A stretch of DNA of 64,000 nt, taken from positions 5,213,001 to 5,277,000 of the forward strand of contig OX419756.1 of assembly GCA_948567375.1 (NCBI GenBank), written 5' to 3'. The notes below the pieces were generated by a model, which was not told the origin of the DNA, did no database searches, and saw only the letters and a program-made list of their open reading frames with translations. The DNA comes from Lunularia cruciata. Taxonomy: Eukaryota; Streptophyta; Marchantiopsida; Lunulariales; Lunulariaceae. Positions 33,923 through 43,174 of this stretch are shown in pieces. The position numbers were made by a program, and so were the translations under genes. Position 1 is the stretch's first letter. Every line of letters starts with the position of its first letter.

Positions 33923-34370
33923 TGTCACGCCATTTGTAGTTCCGCATCTAGATGCTCGGACACTGGAGTTCCAATGATGGTAGTTAGAGTTATTCTAGCT
34001 GTTTCTCAGGGACTACTTTCCGACGGTTAGATTTCGTGTTCGGGGTACTGACTTCACGGTGGGGCCCACCGTCACTTTGCACCGTTTGCACCGCCGAGTG
34101 TGCCGTCAGCGGGACCGTTAGGGTTTCAGGGCTAGCTCGAGTCCAGGGGGTATAGTTTTGAAGTGAGCTCCAGAGAGCTCACTTCTCTGATGTTGAGCCT
34201 TCGAGTTCCTGGCTATGGTGGACAGAGGCCGGCGAGCGTCACCTGGATTCTCTATGCTTGAGTGGGTGTGGCTTGACTGTAATCAGTGCCCAGTTGTTGG
34301 CGGTTTATAGAGTGACAGATCAAGTACTGATCTGAGTTGAGTTGAGTTGAGAGTGTTAAGCAATCTGATT
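33923..34370 (+). repeat. 5' terminal repeat (Y) of B2
   Basis: Nearly identical to 19,347-19,794, starting TGTCACGCC right after the B1 sequence CATGGACTC. This second, independent insertion shows that the left terminus of the family is the start of Y, not of X. Confidence 0.85.
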
Positions 34371-35658
34371 ACATCAGAGAAGTGAAGTCAGGGGGAAATC
34401 GGGTGCAGGAACGTTGAGTGTTGGTGGTATCTCCAAGCTCGGTGGATCGTGGTAGCTCAATTCAGGTTCTATGTTTCCCTAGTGTGCAGAAGCTCATGTA
34501 GTTGATGCAAATTTGGCAGTTAGGCGGACGGTGTGCGGAAGCGCTGGCCAAATTTTGAGCAAAGAAGGAGCAATTTTCGAGCAGTGTTGTGATTTTGAGC
34601 TCAAGAGGTGAAGGCATGACCAATTTGCTGCGAGTTGGGCTCAGAAAGTGAAATTGAAGGTGGAGTTGGAAAGCTCTTCTCATGAAATTGTGATTTGGAA
34701 AAACCCGTTTTGTCAATTTGGCTCGAGTGGAAAGTTAGCGGGGGATTTGGCGGACATCCATCTTTAGGGTTTACGTCAGATTTTACTTCAGATTTACGTG
34801 AGATTTTGGGCCAGAATTGGAGGAGTTTCGCTGTTTGGCCAGATTTGGAGAAGTTTCGCTAGTTTGGAGGAGTTTCACAGATTTGGAGAAGTTTCGCCAA
34901 TTTTGGAGGAGGTTTGAAGTGGCAACAAGAAAGGCCTCGAAGCATAGGGCTATGGGCTATGAAAGGCCTAGAAGGGCCAGAAGGGCCAGCAAGCCAGCTT
35001 GCTGGCGTGAGGCTAGCTAGTTTAGTGTAGATCTTGGTCATTGGTTGGCAAAATCTGCCTTTCTTGCTAGATTGTGCGCAACAGGGTTTGACCCCTAGAT
35101 CTCTTGTTCCTAGACTGGTGCCCTAGCCAACTGGTCCACCCTCACTTGTTGTCATAGTGACTGTGCCACTGTTATCTATACACATGTAGCTTTGGCTAGG
35201 AGAGGCAGTTTGATCCCATTCTTGGTGATCCTGGTAGCTTAGGACTTAGATACGAACTACTCTTATGTCAAATGCCAAATGGTGGCAGAGTCAGTCCCGT
35301 GTTGTGTTATGAGATGGAGGGTTTTCGTTTAGATTTCTTGTGATTGGATCCCCTCCATTCTCTGCTTCTTGTTTGTGCAGCACGTTTGTGTGAGGTGCCT
35401 TGACTTTTGAGCGTTGGTGCTCTGGTGTGCTCTCGGTGGTGAGGCTGGAGTGATGACCAGTCAGACTACCTTTGTTTCTCTCCGGTGAGGCAGAAAGTGA
35501 TGACCTACAGACCGTGAGAGTGCGTGTTATGATGGCAGGTTATAGGTTGCCCTTCCCCTAGTGTAGTTATCTCGGTTAGAGTTACATTAGTGGGTGGTGT
35601 CTAGTTGGTGTTGGCACGTGGTGGTGTTGGCACTTGGTAGGGCACTTGCGGTTACGAC
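34371..35658 (+). other. B2 leader, non-coding, with tRNA-like stretch
   Basis: Same as the B1 leader, except for a roughly 30-bp deletion after AAAGGCCTCGAAGC near 34,940 and a short duplication of GTTGGCAC-type sequence near 35,610-35,635. The tRNA-like stretch lies at 35,074-35,145 on the minus strand. Confidence 0.65.
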
Positions 35659-38295
35659 TTGCGGTTGCAGTTGGTGGTTTGGGTTTGCTGTTGCAGTTAC
35701 GTGGTCACGACGGAGTTCTTTGGAGATTCCAGAGGAGTTAGCCCTGCAGTACGTAGTGGGTTTACTCGGAGTGGTGCTCGGTATCAGCCTGTATCTCAGG
35801 TCCCAATGAGGGAGGAGATTGACTCTGAGTTGGAGTTCGACACAGGAGCTGATTCAGTTAAGAGTGCACTTGGTGTGTCCGCACCATTGTTGTGGGACAT
35901 GGACGAGATTTATGGGGCCTCCAAAGGCCCTAGGCATTACTCTAGTACAGTGGGTACTATTGAGTTGGATGACTTCATCCAGGAGTTTGATAGTTGGTGT
36001 GATCTGCAGCAGATGCGGAACCCGACTTTGTTCACACTCTTCATGGCATGGAAGGGGTTGTTTCAGCACTTGGAGGGTCCGCCGATGGACGACTACCATG
36101 AGTTCAGGAGAGCTCATTTGGAGGAGATTGAGTTATGGAGATAGTATTGGTCTCCACACTATGTCTCCATCACTTCAGGCTCGATGGCCAGGAGTAGATC
36201 GGCTGTACCTACGAGTTCTAGCTCGAGTAGTGTTGGTGGAGCTAGTGGAGGTGCACTAGTTGGAGATAGTGCTACTACGAGTGGAGGTACCGCTGCAGGA
36301 GGTGGTGTGGTACCGGGGTTTAACCCCATCGTTGAGTTCTTCCTATGTTTGAGGCAGAACTACCAGGGAGTGCGGACTGACAAGCTGAGGAGCTTGCAGG
36401 AGTTCCAGCGGAAGGCTGGAGAGAGCCTACGCAAGGCATACACTCGCATGAGGCGGCTGATCAGTTTCACTCAGGGAGTTACTGAGGCCCAGGCAGTCCA
36501 GTTTTGGTATGGGATACTGGACAAGGAGTTGCGATGTAGAGTTCGTGATGCTACGTTGTTGCAGGCTACTTCGCCCACTTTGGCAGTAGTCTTTGGTTTG
36601 GCTGAGCGTATTGAGCTCAACATGGTGGAGGAGAGAGTGGTGACAGCTGGATTTGGTAGAGAGACCTCATCCACGATTGTGACTTCTTCTAGAGTGCAGC
36701 AGAGTGCACCACGCCCAGTTGGTTTTCGAGGACAGGGTGGACAGCCCAGATCCTATGGAGCGAGTGGAGGGCCTAGTGGAGTTAGACCCTTACCCTCATT
36801 TTCGGGTCAGCAGTAGCCAATGAGTGGTGGTGTTGCTTGTTGGACTTGTGGTGGACCTCACCATAGGAGAGAGTGTACTCAGGGCAGCGGACCTGATACC
36901 TGTGGTACATCACAGCCAGCACAGAGGCAGTGTGAGCACTGCCATAGATTTGGTCATAGTAGTGACCGGTGTTTTGACCTACACCCGGAGTTACGGAGTG
37001 GTAGGGCTGCTATGACAGGTAGTAGAGGAGCTCCAGTTCATGGAGGACAAGGTGGTAGAGGTGGTGGTAGAGGATCTACACCTAGTAGGGGTGCAGTACC
37101 TGCCCTTACTTCTGACACAGCTATGGCTACTCGGATTGAGCAGTTGGAGCAGAGATTGGCTAGTATGGCTATTGCTCATAGGAGATCAGATTCAGGTGCT
37201 GAGGCTTCCACCTCATATGCTGGTGATAGAGATGCTTTGGACTTCATGTGCGGAGCAGCACAGGTGGATGCATCTGCAGCAGTGACTAGGAGTGCAGTAC
37301 GTGCTCCAGAGCCTAGAGGAGCATCAGTGGAGTTGGACCCACAGAGAGGAGAGGTTGGGAGATAGGTCAGACTTCCCCAGTCTTTCACGCTATCTGAGGC
37401 ATTGCAGACGACATCCATGGTTCCTAGACGTCCCAGTGCAGGTGTGGTAGGTGGTGATGGAGTACATGATGGACTACCTGCTAGTCAGCCACCTGCTACT
37501 ACACAGACTGAGTCTAGCATGATGTTGGGGGCGGCTCAGCTGATTATGCGGCATCCTTTATTTTCAGCCAGTGACATGTTTACATTGGGAGTTGACCCAG
37601 CCCCAGTATTTCGGTTGGCTGCCACGTTGTGTGAGAGTAGGGATGGTGCAGTTCCTACTACTAGAGCAGAGGTGGTTGGTAGTGGATCTGACTTGGTTGA
37701 GGAGCATGGGATCCATTCAGCGACCAGTGGTTTATGGCAGGCAGCAGCGGCTAGACTGGAGGAGTTGCCAGCTAGACCGGCCTTTGAGAGAGCGCGGTTT
37801 ACACCTGGTGTTGTCCTATTGGATAACCAGAGGGGGATCTTTCGTTTAGTGGGACCTTCAGGGAAGGTCTATACACCACAGAGAGTCTTGTTAGACTCTG
37901 GTGCGCAGCCCCTTATGTTGGGGAAGGCTGCAGTTGTTGGTCTGGAGTTACGGAAGACCGATGTGGAGAGGTGTCCATTTTAGATCCAGACATCTCTTGG
38001 TGGTGGTTCGACACAGTACATCACACGTGGAGAGCTTGTTGTCCAGGTTCAGCCTGGTCATCCGACTGATAGCTCGGTGGTGAGAGCTCAGGCTATTGCG
38101 ACGATAGCTGAGTCATATGATGTGCTAGTTGGAGGAGCAGTGTTATACCCTATGGGTTTTTGTAGTGACTATTGGGAGGAGACAGCCTCTTATAGACCTG
38201 GTTGGCAGTCTGGTGAGGGACGGGTATGTCACCTACCAGTACGCTTTAGTAGTGGCAGTCTTGGCTCACTACAGTCTGGGACCATGGCAGCATGA
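35659..38295 (+). pseudogene. B2 Gag and aspartic protease
   Basis: Same gene as 21,098-23,734. In-frame stops are TAG at 36,142, 36,814, 37,363 and 37,981, each a CAG in B1, and the shared TGA at 38,293. Zinc knuckles CWTCGGPHHRREC and CEHCHRFGHSSDRC lie at about 36,838-36,990, and the protease LLDSGAQ at 37,887. The N-terminal start is uncertain; the first in-frame ATG that I accept is 35,659, after the GC-rich leader end. Without the point mutations it would be about 878 codons up to the TGA. Confidence 0.88.
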
Positions 38296-39891
38296 GTTTT
38301 GGCTTTCAGCGGTGCAGTTACTTGGCCTGGTGACTTGTTGGAGGGGAACGCCCATGCAGAGGATACTCCAGTACCAGAGGAGATCACTCGGCTATGGAGT
38401 ACGAGTGGGATTGTTCCATCCACCTTGGATGTTCCATTGTGGAGTTCAGAGGAGGCATTGCAGCAGCATGCAGATCAGTTAGTGCAGCAGGCTTGGAGTG
38501 GAGCCTTCGTACCATCAGGGGATGAGTGTGAGGATGAGCCTCCAGAGGCGATTGCTTTGACACCTCTGGATACCACACTCATTGCTTGGCAGTACCCAGT
38601 AGAGGGGATATGCCTATTGGAGTTGTTTGGTGGGATCAGCACCGGACTAGCTACGGTGTTACAGGCGGGTATCCGAGTACAGAGGTACTTGTATGTAGAG
38701 AGAGATGAGACTGCTAGGCGAGTCTCTCTACATCATGTGGCACACTTGGCCTATCGGTATCCGGAGTTATTACCGATGTCAGCAGTCAGAGGTTACCAGA
38801 AGGCCTTACCAGGAGACATTTCCTTATTGGGGGCGCATGACCTAGAAAGACATGGGCCTATTCACTTGGTGATTTCTGGATGGCCATGTCAGGGACATAC
38901 ACGTGCGGGCCGCGGTTTGGGTCTTCAGGATCCTCGTTCTGGTGTGTTTTGGGAGATGTTACGGATACTACGACATCTCCAGGTTCATCAGTCTGTTTCT
39001 CCAGCTTACCTTTTGGAGAACGTTCCATTGATGGGTGATTCTCGCACTAGAGTGGTGGTGAGTACACATCAGGTCCATTCTTGGATGGGACCCGCTGTAT
39101 TGTTAGATGCAGCCAGAGTGGGATCACGGGCTCATCGTCTTCGTCTTTGGTGGACGAACCTTTTACCCAGAGAGGTTCTACAGCGTAGTTATGATGGGAT
39201 TCAACGACTAGACCACATTCTTGTTGATGATATCTTGGATGTTGGGCGTCAGTCTCAAACAGTGGTAGTGGCTGATAGGTCACCCATGGCAGTGGTGAAC
39301 ATAGTTGGACAGCCTAGAGCTGCATTTCCCACACTCATGAGTTTCCCAGGCTCTCATGCTTTTCGAGAGGGAGGACCTGGACTTGTTTGGGACTCACAGT
39401 TACAGCAGTTGGTGGAGCCCAATGCTGATGAGAGAGAGCGGGCGATGGGTTTTCGCACCGGTATTACCGCTGTTCCAGTAGTGTCAGAGGCATCTAGGCG
39501 TCAGGTGTTAGGTCAGGCTATGGACCTGAACTGTTTGACCTGGATTGTGAGCCTTGGTTTGGCAGAGCAGCGTAGGATGCGGTTGATAGGCATCACCACT
39601 CGGACACTTGTGAGCCCTGTGCCTATCGAGACGATTCAGGCACATGCTGGGGGCGATGGACCGAGTGGACATGGTATTCTTGGGACACATCCAGTAGCTA
39701 CTAGGGAGAGTGGTCTACTTGGAGTCCATCCACGTGAGCATGGGCTACTTGGATTACACCCTTGGTCCACATGGGATGCAGCCAGAGGACGTATGGAGCT
39801 TGCAGCCAGAGTGGAGGGAGTTTTTCACACAGAGGTTGGGACCTCTAGTGGTCGGGAGCATGACACCATTGCTCCCAAGGGCCCAGTGTAG
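38296..39891 (+). CDS. C5-cytosine DNA methyltransferase carried by retrotransposon B2
   Basis: The frame is open from the codon after the TGA at 38,293 to the TAG at 39,889, about 530 codons, in phase with Gag-protease before it and RT after it. Counting from the ATG-free start at 38,299, motif I is LLELFGGISTG (106-116), II VERDETARR (133-141), III GDI (172-174), IV SGWPCQGHTRAGRG (193-206) with catalytic Cys197, VI LLENVPLMG (238-246), VIII GSRAHRLRLWWTNL (275-288) and IX-X RAMGF ... RRQVLGQAMD (381-409). The motif order is the normal one, not permuted as in plant DRM enzymes, and ENV-x(n)-D-A-x-x-V-x-x-A-H-R resembles DNMT3. It would transfer a methyl group from SAM to DNA cytosine. A target-recognition segment of ordinary size lies between VIII and IX. 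All catalytic motifs look intact. No start codon is obvious, so it was probably made as part of a polyprotein. Confidence 0.9.
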   Translation, partial: VLAFSGAVTWPGDLLEGNAHAEDTPVPEEITRLWSTSGIVPSTLDVPLWSSEEALQQHADQLVQQAWSGAFVPSGDECEDEPPEAIALTPLDTTLIAWQYPVEGICLLELFGGISTGLATVLQAGIRVQRYLYVERDETARRVSLHHVAHLAYRYPELLPMSAVRGYQKALPGDISLLGAHDLERHGPIHLVISGWPCQGHTRAGRGLGLQDPRSGVFWEMLRILRHLQVHQSVSPAYLLENVPLMGDSRTRVVVSTHQVHSWMGPAVLLDAARVGSRAHRLRLWWTNLLPREVLQRSYDGIQRLDHILVDDILDVGRQSQTVVVADRSPMAVVNIVGQPRAAFPTLMSFPGSHAFREGGPGLVWDSQLQQLVEPNADERERAMGFRTGITAVPVVSEASRRQVLGQAMDLNCLTWIVSLGLAEQRRMRLIGITTRTLVSPVPIETIQAHAGGDGPSGHGILGTHPVATRESGLLGVHPREHGLLGLHPWSTWDAARGRMELAARVEGVFHTEVGTSSGREHDTIAPKGPV

Positions 39892-39897
39892 CAGCCA
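39889..39897 (+). promoter_or_regulatory. UAG CAG CCA, probable stop-codon readthrough site
   Basis: The in-frame TAG between methyltransferase and RT is followed by CAG CCA, which fits the CARYYA context of the tobamovirus-type leaky UAG. Frame and flanks are open on both sides. The same TAG CAG CCA stands at 25,327 in B1, and copy C has TAG CAG at the same place (about 44,991). Unlike the other stops it is not explained by a copy-specific mutation. Confidence 0.6.
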
Positions 39898-41385
39898 GTC
39901 AGTACGTCTTCCACTCCTACTACAGTTACAGAGGATACTTGGGAGCCAGATCTTGGACCCAAGCTTACTGGAGAGGAAAGACGGAGGGTTTGGAGGTTCT
40001 TGAGGAGTCACACGAGTTGTTTTGCCTTCAGTATGAAGGATTTGGGTGCTCTGAAGGGACCTGGTATACGGATTGAGCTGACTAGCGATACACCTGTTTT
40101 CCGACGTCCTTATCGATATAGTGAGATGGAGAGGACATTGATTCAGAGCCGGAGTAGTGACCTTTTTGAGGCTGGTTTGGTGGAGATTTCACATGGAGAG
40201 TATGCATCAGCGACAGTGATGCCAACCAAGAAGGATATGCATGGCAACTATACAGATAGGCGGATGTGTGGAGATTACCGTCCTATCAACCGACAGACCA
40301 GGGCTGATCGGTATGCCATGCCTACACCGGAGGAGATTTTTGATGCGATTGGGCATGCAAAGGTCTTCAGTACTTTGGATCTACGAGCGGGATATCATCA
40401 GTTGCCGATCAGGGAGGAGGATAAGTCCAAGACAACATTTTGGGCTATTGATCCTCACGGCAAGGATGTGTTATATCAGTGGAGGTTCTTACCATTTGGG
40501 TTGAGGAACGCTCCTGCTGAGTTCCAGAGGGTCATGGATAGGATCCTAGCTAGATTGGATTTTGCTCGGTGCTATATTGATGACATTTTGGTGTATAGCA
40601 CTACTGTGGAGGAGCATGAGTGACAGTTGTTGGAGGTGTTTGAGAGGTTGAGATCTCATGGACTCAAACTACATCCTGGGAAGTGTAGGTTCTTCCACGA
40701 GCAGGTTGAGTATTTGGGTCACACTATCTACCCCGGAGGACTTGGTGTCCAGCAGACCAAGGTGGAGGTTATTGCACGTGTTCCTCGGCCTTCGGATGTG
40801 AGCAGAGTGCGAGCATTCCTTGGGTTGGTGAACTTCTATCGCCGCTATGTTAGAGGATTTAGCGCCATTGCCAAGGCCTTGACAAAGCTGACCAAGCTTA
40901 CACAGGAGTGGTGTTGGGGAGATGAGCAGGAGAGAGCTTTTGTAGAGCTCAAGGAGAGGTTGACATCTGCTCCTATTTTGAGGAGACCGATCAGGGGACG
41001 ACCATTTCAGGTTCACACTGATTGGAGTATGTTGGGGCTTGGAGCGGTGCTCACCCAGCATGATGATGAGGAGAAGGAGTTTGTGGTGGCCTATGCTAGT
41101 CGCTCCAACAATTCAGCGGAGGTGAAGTATAGTTCATATGAGGGAGAGTGCTTGGCAGCAGTTTTGGCAGTAGCACATTTCCGATGTTACCTATTTGGTA
41201 ACCCCTTCACTCTCATCACTGATCATCAGCCGCTAAAGTGGTTGATGGAGTCCGACAAGCTTTCAGGGAAGCTTGCACGATGGGCTCTGATTTTACAGGA
41301 GTATGATTTCACGGTTGTTCACAGACCTGGAGTGGTGAACCGTGATGCAGATGGGTTGAGTAGAAACCTATGTCCCAGCCAGTAG
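39892..41385 (+). pseudogene. B2 reverse transcriptase and RNase H
   Basis: After the TAG the frame continues through a spacer into RT: RIELTSDTPVFRRPY, MCGDYRPINRQT, FSTLDLRAGYHQL, FLPFGLRNAPAEFQR and the catalytic CYIDDILVYS (about 40,573-40,602). A TGA at 40,621 replaces the AGA of B1. The thumb (VRAFLGLVNFYRRYVRGF) and RNase H follow (HTDWSMLGLGAVLTQ, YEGECLAAVLAV, LITDHQPLKWL). The frame ends with TAG at 41,383, probably a mutated CAG. Confidence 0.9.
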
Positions 41386-42705
41386 GATCAGACCGGAGCA
41401 CGTTGGCATGGTGAGACAGATGAGGAGATGGTGCTAGGTTGGCATACATCAGCCTTTCTATGTATATTTGCAGAGACATTGGTGGTATCTCTCTCACCGC
41501 ATACAGGAGGAGTTATTGAGGTCACAGATCCAGAGAGTGAAGATATTGGTACAGTTCAGCGAGACATTCATGATGATGTCTTAGTGATGAACTATCTTCG
41601 CACTGGTGTTGTGGGTGGCAAAGTTGGGGCCAAGGAGAGAGACCGTGTTCTTCAGCGAGCCAGACGGTTCAGATTGGAGGGTAGGCACCTTTTGCGTGTA
41701 TGGGAGGATGGTAGAGTGCGAGTAGTACCACTTCCATCACAGAGACCACAGTTGGTCCATCATGCTCATGAGGAGCTAGGACATTTTGGAGTAAAGCGTA
41801 CATATAGCTTACTCCAGAGTCATTATTGGTGGCGCGGTATGCAGACCGAGGTACAGCAGTTTGTTGCCAGATGTGTGGTTTGTGACCGAGTTAGAGCATC
41901 ATTCAATGCTCCTATGCCACAGTTACACCCATTACCTATCATGGGATTGGGTTACCGTTGGAGTTTGGACTTCGCCGGACCTTTACCGCTGACTGTGAGA
42001 CATCATCGGTATGTTTTGGTGATGGTGGAGCACTTCTCCAAGTGGATTGAGTTGGTGGCACTTCCTGACAAGTCTAGTGAAGGGACAGCTTACTCGTTCC
42101 TGGATCGAGTTCTTAGTCATTTTGGTGCACCAGCTGAGGTTTTGACTGATCAGGGTACAGAGTTCTTGGGAGAGTTTCAGGTCTTGTGTGACAAGGCTTT
42201 GATTGATCATTGTACTACATCTTGAGATCACCCTGAGGCAGATGGCTTAGCAGAGAGAGTGGTTCAGATGGTGAAGAGAGGATTGCGAAAGTATGGTTTG
42301 TAGAGAGGCCACTTGGGAGATTGAGATCTCCAGTTACCTTGGTTGGCCATGGGCTATCGGTTCAGCCGGCAAGCCTCCTTAGCATCCTTCTCTCCATACT
42401 TTCTACTCTATGGACGAGATCCAAATTTACTTACAGCCATTTGTCAAGATGCTACTGTAGTTTTGGACTTGGATGACCCTGATGTATGGATGAGCGCATG
42501 TTCTCAGCGGGCAGAGATCTTTCGGAGAGTGATGCTGATGGCCTTCGAGAACTTGGCGATTGCTCAGCATAGAGATACTTTACGCTATGCTACCATTTGA
42601 GGAGGAGGTTATAGACCCTCGATCCGTCGATTTCATCCAGGCGACTATGTATATCTACAGCAGACAACACCGACGACACTTGATGTTTCTACAGGCCGCA
42701 CTATC
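41386..42705 (+). pseudogene. B2 integrase
   Basis: The HHCC zinc domain (HHAHEELGHFGVKRTYSLL ... CVVCDRV, about 41,757-41,895) is followed by a DDE core: first Asp in WSLDFAGPL (about 41,962), second in LTDQGTEF (about 42,144), Glu in DGLAERVVQ (about 42,250). Stops in frame are TGA at 42,223, TAG at 42,301 (CAG in copy C), TGA at 42,322 (TGG in copy C) and TGA at 42,598. The C-terminal part (HPGDYVYLQ, then VLPSGVLVLEGRDG) looks like an SH3-type integrase tail. It would insert the cDNA into the chromosome. Confidence 0.88.
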
Positions 42706-43005
42706 TTGAGAGTGCGCGAGGTTTTGCCATCTGGAGTCCTTGTGTTAGAAGGACGTGATGGTGTTGTTTGGAAGGATCATGTGCGCAATTGTGCGCCATG
42801 CCACCTCCCAAACATTGATGGTACTATGGACCCAAGCTTGGCACTTGTACGTGCAGGCTTGAGGTGTATGTTATGTGGCTCTTCTGGTGGAGTTGCTACT
42901 ATGTTAGTGTGTGATAGTTGTTCGAGAGGATGGCATATGGCATGTATGACTCCTCCCCTCACGGTGGTTCCTCAGGGACAGTGGTTATGTCCTAGATGTA
43001 CTTGA
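42706..43005 (+). CDS. C-terminal PHD finger of the family B polyprotein
   Basis: The last 48 codons of the long frame form a textbook C4HC3 PHD finger: Cys-x2-Cys (CMLC), 11 residues, Cys-x2-Cys (CDSC), four residues, His-x2-Cys (HMAC), a PPL...P-x-G-x-W loop and a final Cys-x2-Cys (CPRC), then Thr and the stop TGA. All eight zinc ligands are present. It sits where many plant gypsy elements carry a chromodomain. PHD fingers read histone H3 tails, often by Lys4 state. Which state this one reads cannot be told from sequence. The interval starts at an in-frame Met in the integrase tail; the PHD proper is about 42,862-43,002. Confidence 0.88.
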   Translation: MRVREVLPSGVLVLEGRDGVVWKDHVRNCAPCHLPNIDGTMDPSLALVRAGLRCMLCGSSGGVATMLVCDSCSRGWHMACMTPPLTVVPQGQWLCPRCT

Positions 43006-43160
43006 CCTATAGCTAGTTCATTCTTTATATGGTATAGATTGCAGACAGGCGACTAACGATGGGGCTCCATAGCACCCGACCTCCTGATCTTTGCCCATTA
43101 GAGGGTATACCATATACTTAGAGTAGATGGCTATCTGGAGTTAGAGGGACCTAACCGCCA

Positions 43161-43174
43161 GCTAGGGGGGCGAT
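43161..43174 (+). promoter_or_regulatory. Candidate polypurine tract of family B
   Basis: GCTAGGGGGGCGAT stands directly before the first copy of repeat X, about 155 bp after the end of the polyprotein. Copy C has GCTAGGGGAGCAAT at 57,015-57,029. The position suggests plus-strand priming at the start of X. Confidence 0.55.

Noticed and set aside
38296-39891. Bacterial restriction-modification methyltransferase from contamination
   Set aside because: It lies in frame within a gypsy polyprotein, and the same arrangement recurs in three copies of different age, so it is part of the element.
38296-39891. Plant DRM-type methyltransferase
   Set aside because: DRM enzymes have permuted motifs (VI-X before I-IV). 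Here motif I comes first and X last.
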